Source: Thermoplasmata archaeon (GTDB lineage: Archaea; Thermoplasmatota; B47-G6; B47-G6B; 47-G6). Taken from it: a stretch of 8,142 nt of DNA. Positions 1-7,297 of this stretch are shown in pieces. The stretch's first letter is position 1. Each line of letters opens with the position of its first letter. The DNA is taken from positions 1-8,142 of the forward strand of contig QMTT01000021.1 of assembly GCA_003663565.1 (NCBI GenBank), given 5' to 3'. The translations under genes were made by a program, and so were the position numbers. The notes under the pieces are model-generated. The model saw only the letters and a list, made by a program, of their open reading frames with translations. It did no database searches and was not told where the DNA came from.

Positions 1-16
1 AAAGTTTGACACTCAT
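1..16 (-). CDS. Possible 5' end of a minus-strand gene (5 codons only)
   Basis: An ATG at 16-14 opens a frame reading M-S-V-K-L before the window ends. A purine-rich AGGGGA lies two bases upstream, which is close for a Shine-Dalgarno site. A TATA-like CATTATAATG at 55-64 would place a transcription start near position 33, giving a leader of about 17 bases. Nothing can be said about the product. The main argument is position: same strand as DP2 and next after it. The ATG could equally be chance. Confidence 0.2.
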
Positions 17-68
17 GGTCCCCTGCAATTTTAAAACATTCTCAGAGCTTATTTCATTATAATGTGAT

Positions 69-161
69 GATCCCCCGATATGTGGGGCTCGCGTGCTTCC
101 GAGAACCCTCTAATGAAGCCAAGGGAGGTAAGGTTAGCCGTTGCAAAAGTTACGGATAACC
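69..161. other. GC-rich structured intergenic segment downstream of DP2
   Basis: Positions 71-110 are 65% G+C (26 of 40), far above the surrounding AT-rich DNA. Three hairpins can be drawn. H1 (69-90) pairs CCCC 72-75 with GGGG 84-87, plus an outer GA/TC pair. H2 pairs GGGCTCG 85-91 with CGAG 100-103 and CCC 106-108, with a two-base AA bulge. H3 (132-161) pairs GGTTA/TAACC and CCGT/ACGG around one G/A mismatch. H1 and H2 share bases 85-90, so they exclude each other. GC-rich islands in AT-rich archaeal genomes often mark structured RNAs, but I recognise no tRNA, C/D-box or H/ACA-box RNA here. The strand is undetermined. It could be a small RNA, the DP2 3' untranslated region or the leader of a gene further left. 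Confidence 0.35.
132..161. repeat. Inverted repeat / hairpin H3
   Basis: Left arm GGTTA-g-CCGT (132-141) and right arm ACGG-a-TAACC (152-161) pair in nine positions around one internal G/A mismatch and a 10-base loop. It begins about 85 bases past the DP2 stop in the direction of DP2 transcription. No T-run follows on either strand, so it is not a classical intrinsic terminator. It may protect an mRNA 3' end or be part of an RNA gene. Confidence 0.4.
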
Positions 162-247
162 AGAACAGGTAATAAAATATAAACTCCTTAACTAAGGCAC
201 AAATCAATCTTACAAAGTCTTTGCGAAGTGCCAAGACGAGAAGGATG

Positions 248-3200
248 TCAGTTGGTAAACAAATCGTCTATTGTTGCCTTCTTCTTACTGTTCTTTGAAT
301 CAAGATCAAATAAGCTAATTTTTGACAATCCAAATGTGGCTGATATCTGTCCAGAAATGACCTCTATTCTCCCCTTTAAGTATATGCCTACGTCATATTC
401 TTCTGCGAGCTTCCTTGCAATACCAAGATACTTTTCAACACTTCCCTGTTTAACTGTAAGAACTATAGAGCCTTTCTTTCCGCAGTTTGGACATGTGTTA
501 TTAAGTGGCGGAATCCTGAACTTTGCATTACAGTTAGTGCATCTGAACTCTTGCGTGTAAAAAGCCTTAAGGTTTCCTGAGATATCTCTTATGAAGTGTT
601 TGTCTATGAGTCTTCTAGCCACGTCATCTGGATTCACACTTCTTAGTTTTCTCTCTAACATCATTTGCCTTTCTACTTTCATTTGCATGTTCTTTATACT
701 TGGGTCTGAGTATGAAGTCACCTTAGGGCCAAGTCCTATGTCTCCATTATCATGTGTGAACCACAGGTTTACATAAAGGTCTTTACCTTTTTTCAAACGA
801 GTGCCTACAGTTTCTATTACTGATCCTTCAAGATCCTTTGGATTAGCCCTCTTTAAAGTTGCTCTATAGAATTCTAATGGATATCTTTTCATAAGATCCA
901 TACTCTGAACTTCTTTGTCTACTTCACTTGGATCTATTTTCGTCGTTAATACTAGCGGTGTATCCATAAGCCCTCCTCTTTTCTCTGGCAGATAATGCCT
1001 TGAGAAGTTTATGAGGCCATCAAGCAGAAGCATTATGGAATCTTCATCTCCATCACAGTTATGAACGAATACGAAATCGTTTATGGCATAATTATGAAGT
1101 TCTTCAACTTCTATGTCATATACCCACTCATAGTTTGGCTTTACAATTTCTATTTCTACAATAGGATCTCTAGAAATGTCTCCCAAAACTTTTTCCATGT
1201 CTTTTCCATAAACAATTAGCTCATCGTTTATCTTTGCTTCCATTGCTGTTATTTCCTCTATTCTGTTATTTCTATATATCAACAGTCTATGCTCTGGTGT
1301 TACCTCAATGCTACGACCATAAAGGGTTTTTATCCTAATCATATGTTCTGGCGCTTTGGATCTTGTTATATATTTTATCTTTCCCCGCATTAGCCTTCCA
1401 TTTTCATCTATAGAAATCACATACATATTATCTGGAGCTTTTCCAAAGGTTCCGAAGTCGTCGAGTTCAATAGGTTCCTTTGGTATCTTGTAGTATAGGT
1501 TTTCTATCTTTCTAATGTGTAAACCTTCTTCGTCTATGACATAAATCTCTGTTTTTGGTGCAACACAGTTTCTCCTCTTCGCAGTGTGAAAGTACGGATG
1601 TGCAAAACACACTCTTGCATCTGTAAATCCTATTATCCTCCCTAAGACTCCCGCAGATGTATGAGGAGCAAGACCTATAACAAGATGGCCTATGAGATCC
1701 TCTGGTTTTTTAACGTTATAGAAGGGCTCTAATCCGTAGAAATTTACAAGGAGATCATCTATGAACTTCGCTACTTTCACGAGATATTCTGCAGCCTGTC
1801 TAGAAATTATTATGTCGTGAGGAAAAAGGGGTACTATTTGTTCATCTGAAACTAGCTCGTTCCCGAGATAATCCCTATCGTAGCCAAGCTCTTTGAGTTT
1901 CTCCACGCTGACACCTATTTCTTTAGGCTTAAAGTGTGTCAAAGGAGCATCTGTCATGTCAAATCTTATGGTACCGTCCCTAAAGACATAAACACCATGT
2001 TTTGCCCTTAGTATAGCTTTTTCAATTGGTTCTGGTATTTTCAGTCGTGAGTTAAGACCTCGCACTCCCTTAACCTCTCTCGGAAGGGGTGTCTTTAGCC
2101 TTTTTGTAACGTTCTCTATAGTGAATTTTAAATCTACGGTAGTTTTTACGGGAGAACTTGTTATAGGTCTTGTAGAACCACCACATGCTGGACATCTTGG
2201 AAAGGGAGTCTTATAACCACAGTGTTCACAAACACGTAGAGATACTTCAGTTATCACTTTTCCACCATTTTCTAGTGCCTTTATTATGCTTCTTGTACTG
2301 CCTCCTATGAGTCCTACAGGTACTAATCCATGGACTGGTGGTTTAAGTTTCCTCTCCTTAGCCTTTTCAGGTCTTCCCATCCTTGCTCCAACACGAGTTG
2401 GTGCTTTATTCTTGATCTCTACTCCAGAAAGTGCAGAGACATATCTTAAGATGTTGTCCCTACTGTTTTGAGCAAACTCTACTCTTTCCTTAGAGATTAC
2501 GATGACGTTTCCATTTAAGTCCAAGCCACAACCTCTTAAAAGAGGATAAGAAAATCTTTTTTCAACTACTATATACTCATTTTCCTCTTTATGAAGAGCT
2601 CCAAGCTCTATTAATATTTCCTTTACTTTTTTATCCTTTTTTATGAATAACTTATCGTCTTTCCATTCACCATTCTTAATTATATACTCTCTAAGAAAGT
2701 CTACATCTTGAACAGTAATATCTCCCCAGAAAAGAAGGAATCTTGGATGTAATGGGATTTGATATTCTTCTGACCTGTAAAAGGCCTCAAATGGGTCGTT
2801 TATTCTTAACCACTCTTCTTCATTTATGTTTCCAAGCTTTTCTTTAACTTCTTGTATCCACCACTCTTCACAGTATGCTCCTGGTAATAACTCATGATTA
2901 TTCTCAAGGAATTCTCCAAACGGTATGAGGATTTCTCCAAGATCGATTATTCTATCTATTAAATCCTGCTTTACGAACATTTTAGCATCTTCTATACTGT
3001 TTACCTGTACTAAAGATCCATCCTTGAGAAGAACTATTGGGCCCTCTATTGATGTACAGGGCGTGGCTACAGTGGCCTTTCCTGGAAATTCTATCTTTAG
3101 CTGTGTTCCTATTGCTATGAACTCCTCCAAAATATACATCGTGGCGGGATGAATTGCAGTCCCTGCAATTCCTCCAGTGCGAGCTCTGCCATATCTTAGT

Positions 3201-4234
3201 CTAAATCCTCCCTTAAATCCAGGATGAGCAAAAACAGGTCTTCCAGCAACGATATCTCTAAGATACTTGGACTCTAGCTCTTCGATGTTGTCTACAACAT
3301 CTTCTTCATATTCTTCGTTTTCTTCATCAATTTCTTCTTCTCCAGACTCCTCTTGGTGAGATTGAATATCTATTATCTTATCGAGAAACTCCCAACCATC
3401 TATTCCGAGTTTATCTACATATTTTTTGAGCTTTGATGCTTTAAGACAAAGACCCTCTGCAATTACGAGACACATTCCCCCACGTACTTTGTTTGTCTCC
3501 ACTCTAGGAAGGTCTCGATATCCTGAGACTTCTTTATCTTCTGTTCCCTCACCATCTATGCATACTGGACAGTTTCTAACAACAAGTTCTATTTCTTCAG
3601 GACTTGGTTCATATTGAAGGTGCTGTATTATCTTGTATAAGCCTATTTCTTCTTTGTATCTTTCTACCTCATCATCTGTGGGTGTGTATCTTCCTATACC
3701 TAAAAGTCTCCTTGCGTAGTCAGCTATAAGAACACTTAATGCTTGAGCAGTACCTCCAGCAGATCTTATTGGTCCAGCATAATAAACGGCAACGTAATCA
3801 GTTCCATCGAGATTTTTCTTTATTTTGACGTCTGCAATTCCTTCTATTGGTGCTACAACAATTCCTTCAGTTAATATTGCTAGCCCAGTCCTAATGGCCT
3901 TTTCTAGTAGAACTCTTTTATCATCAACATTTTTCAATTCGTCAAACTTCTTATTGGCAATCATCTCAACGACTTTAAACGCTATGAGCTCTCTTTCGAT
4001 GCCTTGGGAAGTAAGCTCTCTTATGACCTTTGCAACGCCTTTAGGCCCTACTAATTCTTCAACTCTTGCAGCAAGATCCTCGGCCTTTGGAACTTCCACA
4101 AATCTTACAGGGTCATATCCTTTTTGTCTAGCCTTTTCTGCTATTTTATATGCCCTTTCGAGCTCTTCGTGTAACATCTCAAAGTATCTTCTGATATCTT
4201 CGTCAGTATAAGGTCTTTGAACGCTCATCATCAC
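248..4234 (-). CDS. polC: DNA polymerase D large (catalytic) subunit DP2, intein-containing precursor
   Basis: Catalytic subunit of archaeal replicative DNA polymerase D (also called DNA polymerase II), which extends DNA in a heterodimer with DP1. The precursor is 1328 aa, or 1158 aa after removal of a 170-aa intein (residues 890-1059). Family signatures include [20 protein letters not shown] (119-138) and [18 protein letters not shown] (152-169). The catalytic motif is C-D-G-D-E-D at 1060-1065, with D1061 and D1063 as the expected metal-binding pair. Four-Cys zinc sites are visible at C669/C672/C681/C684 and C1232/C1235/C1248/C1251. An acidic stretch covers roughly 295-317. The C-terminus (1319-1326, K-A-T-I-D-D-L-F) resembles a degenerate PCNA-binding box. 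GTG at 4234 overlaps the DP1 stop. The ATG at 4228 is the best-spaced start from GGTGA (4239-4235), so the true start may be two codons later. The stop is TGA at 250-248. Identity is very secure. Confidence 0.98.
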   Translation of the reverse strand: MMMSVQRPYTDEDIRRYFEMLHEELERAYKIAEKARQKGYDPVRFVEVPKAEDLAARVEELVGPKGVAKVIRELTSQGIERELIAFKVVEMIANKKFDELKNVDDKRVLLEKAIRTGLAILTEGIVVAPIEGIADVKIKKNLDGTDYVAVYYAGPIRSAGGTAQALSVLIADYARRLLGIGRYTPTDDEVERYKEEIGLYKIIQHLQYEPSPEEIELVVRNCPVCIDGEGTEDKEVSGYRDLPRVETNKVRGGMCLVIAEGLCLKASKLKKYVDKLGIDGWEFLDKIIDIQSHQEESGEEEIDEENEEYEEDVVDNIEELESKYLRDIVAGRPVFAHPGFKGGFRLRYGRARTGGIAGTAIHPATMYILEEFIAIGTQLKIEFPGKATVATPCTSIEGPIVLLKDGSLVQVNSIEDAKMFVKQDLIDRIIDLGEILIPFGEFLENNHELLPGAYCEEWWIQEVKEKLGNINEEEWLRINDPFEAFYRSEEYQIPLHPRFLLFWGDITVQDVDFLREYIIKNGEWKDDKLFIKKDKKVKEILIELGALHKEENEYIVVEKRFSYPLLRGCGLDLNGNVIVISKERVEFAQNSRDNILRYVSALSGVEIKNKAPTRVGARMGRPEKAKERKLKPPVHGLVPVGLIGGSTRSIIKALENGGKVITEVSLRVCEHCGYKTPFPRCPACGGSTRPITSSPVKTTVDLKFTIENVTKRLKTPLPREVKGVRGLNSRLKIPEPIEKAILRAKHGVYVFRDGTIRFDMTDAPLTHFKPKEIGVSVEKLKELGYDRDYLGNELVSDEQIVPLFPHDIIISRQAAEYLVKVAKFIDDLLVNFYGLEPFYNVKKPEDLIGHLVIGLAPHTSAGVLGRIIGFTDARVCFAHPYFHTAKRRNCVAPKTEIYVIDEEGLHIRKIENLYYKIPKEPIELDDFGTFGKAPDNMYVISIDENGRLMRGKIKYITRSKAPEHMIRIKTLYGRSIEVTPEHRLLIYRNNRIEEITAMEAKINDELIVYGKDMEKVLGDISRDPIVEIEIVKPNYEWVYDIEVEELHNYAINDFVFVHNCDGDEDSIMLLLDGLINFSRHYLPEKRGGLMDTPLVLTTKIDPSEVDKEVQSMDLMKRYPLEFYRATLKRANPKDLEGSVIETVGTRLKKGKDLYVNLWFTHDNGDIGLGPKVTSYSDPSIKNMQMKVERQMMLERKLRSVNPDDVARRLIDKHFIRDISGNLKAFYTQEFRCTNCNAKFRIPPLNNTCPNCGKKGSIVLTVKQGSVEKYLGIARKLAEEYDVGIYLKGRIEVISGQISATFGLSKISLFDLDSKNSKKKATIDDLFTN
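1058..1567 (-). other. In-frame mini-intein in DP2 (170 aa), inserted before the catalytic Asp motif
   Basis: Residues 890-1059 of the DP2 frame interrupt the conserved N-C-D-G-D-E-D active-site motif. The insert begins with Cys890 (block A, C-V-A-P-K-T). It has a block B with T979-P-E-H982 and block F/G sequence [10 protein letters not shown] followed by terminal H1058-N1059. The next extein residue is C1060. All residues expected for standard class 1 splicing are therefore present: Cys1, the TxxH motif, the HN end and Cys+1. At 170 aa there is no room for a LAGLIDADG homing endonuclease, so this is a mini-intein that cannot home by itself. Inteins are known at this same site in Pyrococcus DP2 (about 166-185 aa). 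Since the insert splits the active site, only spliced protein should polymerise DNA. Confidence 0.96.
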
Positions 4235-4240
4235 TCACCA
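4226..4240 (-). promoter_or_regulatory. DP2 translation start region overlapping the DP1 stop
   Basis: The minus strand reads TGGTGAGTGATGATG. GGTGA (4239-4235) matches the archaeal anti-SD, the DP1 TGA is at 4233-4231, and three in-frame candidate starts follow: GTG 4234, ATG 4231 and ATG 4228. ATG 4228 lies 6 bases after GGTGA and is the best spaced. The ribosome site lies in the last DP1 codons, which implies that terminating ribosomes restart on DP2 and keep the two subunits in balance. Confidence 0.7.
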
Positions 4241-6282
4241 AAGTTTTTCACAATAATGTAATCTTTATTGCCAAGAAGATAGCTCTTTAAATTTATGATG
4301 CCAACACGTCCAGGAACTGGGTTAATCCCATGGGTCTTCTGATAAGGTGTCTGTTTCTGCCACGTTGATCCGTTTATTAGGAGTATTCCTTTATAGACCT
4401 TGTACTCAAATCTATGTACGTGTCCTGTAACGAACATGTCTGGTATGATTTCATCTTCTATAACTAATAGATCATCAGGCAGGGGCTGTATTGGTGTTTT
4501 ATCACCATAGCATGGAGCAAGGTGTCTCCTATCAAGAAGTATCTTCATTGCATCTGTAGGAGTCTCATGTGTAAGGCCTGGTGTTGTAGCTATTATGTCC
4601 TCGAGTGGAACTCCATGAAGTGTTAGTATTCGCATTTTTCCCCACATCTCTACAAGAGAGGGATTAGGTGCGGATACAATTTTTCTTGATGCTTTACTTA
4701 TAACATCAGTAGGCAGTGGAGGTTGTGGTAAAGAAGGCCTCACGATGTCGTGATTTCCTGGGGTTATTATAATTTCTATGGAATCATCTATTGCATCGAG
4801 ATATGAAGAAAGTTTCTCGTATTGTTTGTATATGTCCAATATTTCGAGCTCTTTTTCTTGATTAGGGTATACTCCTACACCATCAACAAGATCACCTGGA
4901 ATTATCAAGAACTTAATATTTGACGCCTCTTCTGAATTATTTAGCCAGTCTATGAACCTCACAAAAGCCTTTTCCATGAAGTGTTTGCTTCCAACATGGA
5001 TGTCTGATGTTACTGCTATTCTAAAGTCTGGAAGTTCCTTAAGGATGTCAACTTCTGAAATAGACTTCTTTGGTTTTATTTCTGGGAAGATAACAAAGTC
5101 TTCACTTTCTACGTACATTATGATTTTTCCTGAAGATCTTTTTGCCTTGCCTATAACTCCTATAACGTCTCCAGGATATAGGACAAGGTTTCCACGCTTT
5201 TTCTTTACATGGACAATGATTTCTCCTTCATAGTCAAACATGTCTATTATGTAGGAGTCCTTTTGTTTGAGTTCTTTAAAGTTGTTAACAATACCTATGA
5301 AAACAACCGGAGTGTTGCTCATGATGGGGATCTCTGATGATTGTAATATTCTTGCATCCTTTAGTTTAGGGTTTAATGCCTTTTTTCTTTGAACCCTTTC
5401 AATAATGTACTTTCTTAGCTTTTCATATCGGCTCCTGAAGAGGTTTATGAAGTCATCTTCAACTCCTCTGGAGAACATTTTCTGAGGCTCAAAATGGATA
5501 AGTTTATACTCTGCATCGAATTCTTCTCTTGGTTTTCTTTTCCTTGTAGTTTTAACAGAAAAATCATACTCTTCTGTTTTTATCTCTCCACCCTGAAGAG
5601 TTTTTTTGAATAAGATCTCTGGGAGCTTGCTAAATGGTGATAACCTGTCTAATAGTATTCCAGTTTCTGATATATTTGGCATAGGTTCCTCCAAAACCTC
5701 GATAGCAACTCCTCCGTCAGGTGACCTTTTTATCACGATGTCTGACGCGATATCATTATATAAGGTTTGTGTAACGCCTACATTCTGTGTGTTAACAGTT
5801 GTTTGGTTTTCAATATCAGAAGAAATACATTTATTAGAAGGACCTTCAAGAGATATACTCTCTTGGCATTTTTCAGGATGCTTAGTGCCTAGTGAATGAA
5901 CCTTGAGATCTTCTATGGTTTCACTACTTGTAAATTCTGTATTGGAAGTATCTACCTGTGGAGCTTCTTGCTTAGATAGAGTATTCTCTTTATATATTTC
6001 AATTGCAGGTTTCAGCTGTGGTTCCTTATAAATGTACTCCCTTTTTGGAGTTTTTCCGTTAAATAAAGCTTCTATATCGTCTGAGTGCAAAATCCTTTCT
6101 CTTCTTGAAAAATAACCTTTCGTTATCTTTTCTATGAATTTATCCAATTCGTCATCAAGAATATTTAATTCTAAAAGTTTTTGAAGACCACTTTTACTTA
6201 ATGCAAATCCGACTGATGCAAACTTTTTTGAGATTTCCTTTCGAAGTCTCCTGGAGATCATATCCCCTGTGATATTATACAC
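4231..6282 (-). CDS. polB: DNA polymerase D small subunit DP1 (Mre11-like 3'-5' exonuclease)
   Basis: Small subunit of polymerase D, the proofreading 3'-5' exonuclease and partner of DP2. Numbering counts from an upstream TTG at 6303. Residues 15-65 form a helical N-terminal domain. About 90-260 is low-complexity and probably disordered. About 330-410 fits an OB fold. About 425-690 is a calcineurin-like phosphoesterase with every metal-binding motif intact: D434-x-H436, G-D471-L-V-D474, G-N517-H518-D519, H563 and G-H628-V-H630. Exonuclease activity is therefore expected. I chose GTG 6282 (683 aa) because AGGGGG (6295-6290) lies 7 bases upstream. TTG 6303 (690 aa) has no clear ribosome site, and at ATG 6261 (676 aa) the GGGG is only 2-3 bases away. 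At about 680 aa it exceeds the ~490-620 aa I recall for relatives, mostly through the linker. First gene of a two-gene operon with DP2. Confidence 0.97.
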   Translation of the reverse strand: MYNITGDMISRRLRKEISKKFASVGFALSKSGLQKLLELNILDDELDKFIEKITKGYFSRRERILHSDDIEALFNGKTPKREYIYKEPQLKPAIEIYKENTLSKQEAPQVDTSNTEFTSSETIEDLKVHSLGTKHPEKCQESISLEGPSNKCISSDIENQTTVNTQNVGVTQTLYNDIASDIVIKRSPDGGVAIEVLEEPMPNISETGILLDRLSPFSKLPEILFKKTLQGGEIKTEEYDFSVKTTRKRKPREEFDAEYKLIHFEPQKMFSRGVEDDFINLFRSRYEKLRKYIIERVQRKKALNPKLKDARILQSSEIPIMSNTPVVFIGIVNNFKELKQKDSYIIDMFDYEGEIIVHVKKKRGNLVLYPGDVIGVIGKAKRSSGKIIMYVESEDFVIFPEIKPKKSISEVDILKELPDFRIAVTSDIHVGSKHFMEKAFVRFIDWLNNSEEASNIKFLIIPGDLVDGVGVYPNQEKELEILDIYKQYEKLSSYLDAIDDSIEIIITPGNHDIVRPSLPQPPLPTDVISKASRKIVSAPNPSLVEMWGKMRILTLHGVPLEDIIATTPGLTHETPTDAMKILLDRRHLAPCYGDKTPIQPLPDDLLVIEDEIIPDMFVTGHVHRFEYKVYKGILLINGSTWQKQTPYQKTHGINPVPGRVGIINLKSYLLGNKDYIIVKNFGE

Positions 6283-6289
6283 AAGTATG

Positions 6290-6295
6290 CCCCCT
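6290..6295 (-). promoter_or_regulatory. Shine-Dalgarno site choosing the DP1 start
   Basis: The minus strand reads AGGGGG at 6295-6290, followed by 7 bases and then GTG at 6282-6280. It matches AGGAGG at five of six positions. No comparable site precedes the upstream TTG at 6303, so this element decides the start in favour of GTG 6282. Confidence 0.55.
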
Positions 6296-6306
6296 TTGGG
6301 CAAAGT

Positions 6307-6325
6307 AACGCCTCTAGCTGGCGTT
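6307..6325. repeat. Perfect 6-bp inverted repeat in the DP1 leader/transcription start zone
   Basis: AACGCC (6307-6312) and GGCGTT (6320-6325) are exact reverse complements separated by 7 bases (TCTAGCT). The element is GC-rich inside an AT-rich intergenic region. It falls where transcription from the proposed DP1 TATA box should begin (near 6318). It could bind a dimeric repressor at the DP1-DP2 promoter or form a hairpin near the mRNA 5' end. Confidence 0.45.
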
Positions 6326-6339
6326 TGGAATTTCTTAAG

Positions 6340-6356
6340 GTTATTAACTTTTTCCT
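6340..6356 (-). promoter_or_regulatory. Candidate BRE/TATA promoter for DP1-DP2
   Basis: On the minus strand a purine-rich AGGAAAAA (6356-6349) precedes GTTAATAAC (6348-6340), resembling an archaeal BRE followed by a TATA box. A start about 25 bases downstream would fall near 6318, giving a leader of some 36 bases to GTG 6282. A competing TATA-like TTTTAAAAA lies slightly upstream at about 6361-6370. Confidence 0.4.
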
Positions 6357-6503
6357 ATCATTTTTAAAACATCAAGACTTATAGAGCTCTCCAGTGTTTA
6401 TTCAAACTATAAATTATGCTTCAACTTTAAATCTTAGACTAATTCGCTACTTAATAAAGCTAATAAAGACCCTTTGGAAGAACTGTCACTTATTATGATT
6501 ATG

Positions 6504-6521
6504 TTTCGTACATGTATGAAA
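6504..6521. repeat. 18-bp near-perfect palindrome, candidate operator upstream of the signal peptidase gene
   Basis: The sequence is TTTCGTACATGTATGAAA. Eight of nine symmetric base pairs match and only the G/T pair at 6508/6517 breaks symmetry, giving TTTC-N-TACATGTA-N-GAAA. It lies 60 bases before the first ATG of the signal peptidase gene. Its length and full dyad symmetry without a spacer are typical of sites for dimeric winged-helix or ribbon-helix-helix regulators. I do not match it to a named regulon. Confidence 0.45.
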
Positions 6522-6537
6522 TCCTTACGATCCTCAA

Positions 6538-6547
6538 AGTAATATGT
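6538..6547 (+). promoter_or_regulatory. Candidate TATA box for the signal peptidase gene
   Basis: AGTAATATGT, preceded by an A-rich CTCAAA, would set transcription start near 6568, just before the ribosome site at 6570-6576. The short leader is plausible for an archaeon. Competing AT-rich boxes occur near 6454 and 6493. Using the latter would place the start inside the palindrome at 6504-6521. Confidence 0.3.
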
Positions 6548-6569
6548 AGGGCATCTTAGTAATACATTT

Positions 6570-6576
6570 AAGGAGG
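6570..6576 (+). promoter_or_regulatory. Strong Shine-Dalgarno site for the signal peptidase gene
   Basis: AAGGAGG is a full match to the archaeal anti-SD core. It lies 4 bases before ATG 6581 and 7 bases before the second in-frame ATG at 6584. Spacing slightly favours 6584, a difference of one residue. Confidence 0.8.
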
Positions 6577-6580
6577 CATC

Positions 6581-7294
6581 ATGATGAATGTCAAAAGCCT
6601 TATTAAGAAAATACTCAAAAATCCTGGCATAGATGCTCTTATTATTTTTTCAATACTTTTGGGTGCAATATATGCATACTCAGGTGTCTGGCCACAGCCC
6701 TTAGCAGTTGTTGAGTCCACAAGCATGATGCACATAGATAACAGTCCTTTTTACATTGGAACACTGGAGCCTGGAGATATAGTTGTGCTCAAAGTAATAA
6801 AGGATCCGAGTGAGATCATTACTTGGGAAAAAGGCAGAAAAATAGGATATAAGTCTTTTGGGGACTTCGGAGATGTGATAGTATATCGAAGGTATAATGG
6901 TTCTGTTTTAATCGTCCATAGGGCAATAAAGTGGGTAAACAAGGGAGATGTAATCATAGACTCGACTGGTATTTGGAGAGCTCCTTGTAGTGGGTTTATC
7001 ACAAAAGGAGATAACAATGATTTTACAGATCAGGAGGTCAGTATATCTTACCACATGCCCATAAGGCCTGAATGGATTGTTGCAAAAGTGGGTCTAGAGA
7101 TTCCTTACTTAGGTATCCTGAAACTATACTTTATAGGCTCAGAGTACGTCAACAAGATACCTTTGTTATGTAAAATCCTTGGAGGTGTCTTTTATGCTCT
7201 TATATTTTCATCTCCCCTGATTATAGAAGGACTTATAAGAGTGTACAAAAAGATAACTCTTTGGCTTGAGAAGAGGAGATATCTTATGAGCTGA
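6581..7294 (+). CDS. Signal peptidase I, archaeal/Sec11-type (S26 family)
   Basis: Membrane-bound serine protease of 237 aa that removes signal peptides from secreted and membrane proteins on the outer face of the cytoplasmic membrane. A transmembrane segment lies at about 17-35. The nucleophile motif is V-E-S-T-S48-M-M-H. His113 (V-L-I-V-H-R-A-I) replaces the bacterial Lys, which defines the archaeal/eukaryotic type. K-G-D144-N-N-D-F-T-D150 supplies the acidic residues. By spacing, S48, H113 and D144/D150 correspond to the residues reported for the Methanococcus voltae enzyme. A second hydrophobic segment at about 196-217, followed by a basic tail (K-R-R near 231), suggests a C-terminal membrane anchor. 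It is a single-gene unit, divergent from DP1 and ending 3 bases from the convergent orc1/cdc6 stop. I see no functional link to its replication neighbours. Confidence 0.93.
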   Translation: MMNVKSLIKKILKNPGIDALIIFSILLGAIYAYSGVWPQPLAVVESTSMMHIDNSPFYIGTLEPGDIVVLKVIKDPSEIITWEKGRKIGYKSFGDFGDVIVYRRYNGSVLIVHRAIKWVNKGDVIIDSTGIWRAPCSGFITKGDNNDFTDQEVSISYHMPIRPEWIVAKVGLEIPYLGILKLYFIGSEYVNKIPLLCKILGGVFYALIFSSPLIIEGLIRVYKKITLWLEKRRYLMS

Positions 7295-7297
7295 CCA

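Noticed and set aside
64..110. Possible C/D-box guide RNA on the plus strand (GTGATGA at 64-70 matches box C)
   Set aside because: No CTGA box D occurs within the next 60 bases. Only CCGA variants are present.
85..167. Possible H/ACA guide RNA (ACA after hairpin H3 at 165-167, and ACA on the minus strand near 80)
   Set aside because: The stems are too short and lack both a pseudouridylation pocket and a kink-turn.
49..234. 61-codon minus-strand frame starting 13 bases after the DP2 stop, with a hydrophobic middle section
   Set aside because: It starts with TTG, has no ribosome site, resembles no family I know and runs through the GC-rich hairpins. It is more likely chance than a small membrane protein.
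1058..1567. Homing endonuclease within the intein
   Set aside because: The 170-residue insert is fully accounted for by splicing blocks and a short linker. No LAGLIDADG motif is present.
3825..4211. Long plus-strand open frames opposite DP2 and DP1 (for example 128 codons here)
   Set aside because: They are antisense shadows of strongly conserved coding sequence, rich in Ser, with no ribosome sites and no recognisable domains.
6390..6404. TCCAGTG resembling part of an origin recognition box in the DP1/peptidase gap
   Set aside because: Only seven bases match. The rest of the box and the G-run are missing and there is no second copy. The origin is more likely upstream of orc1/cdc6, outside the window.
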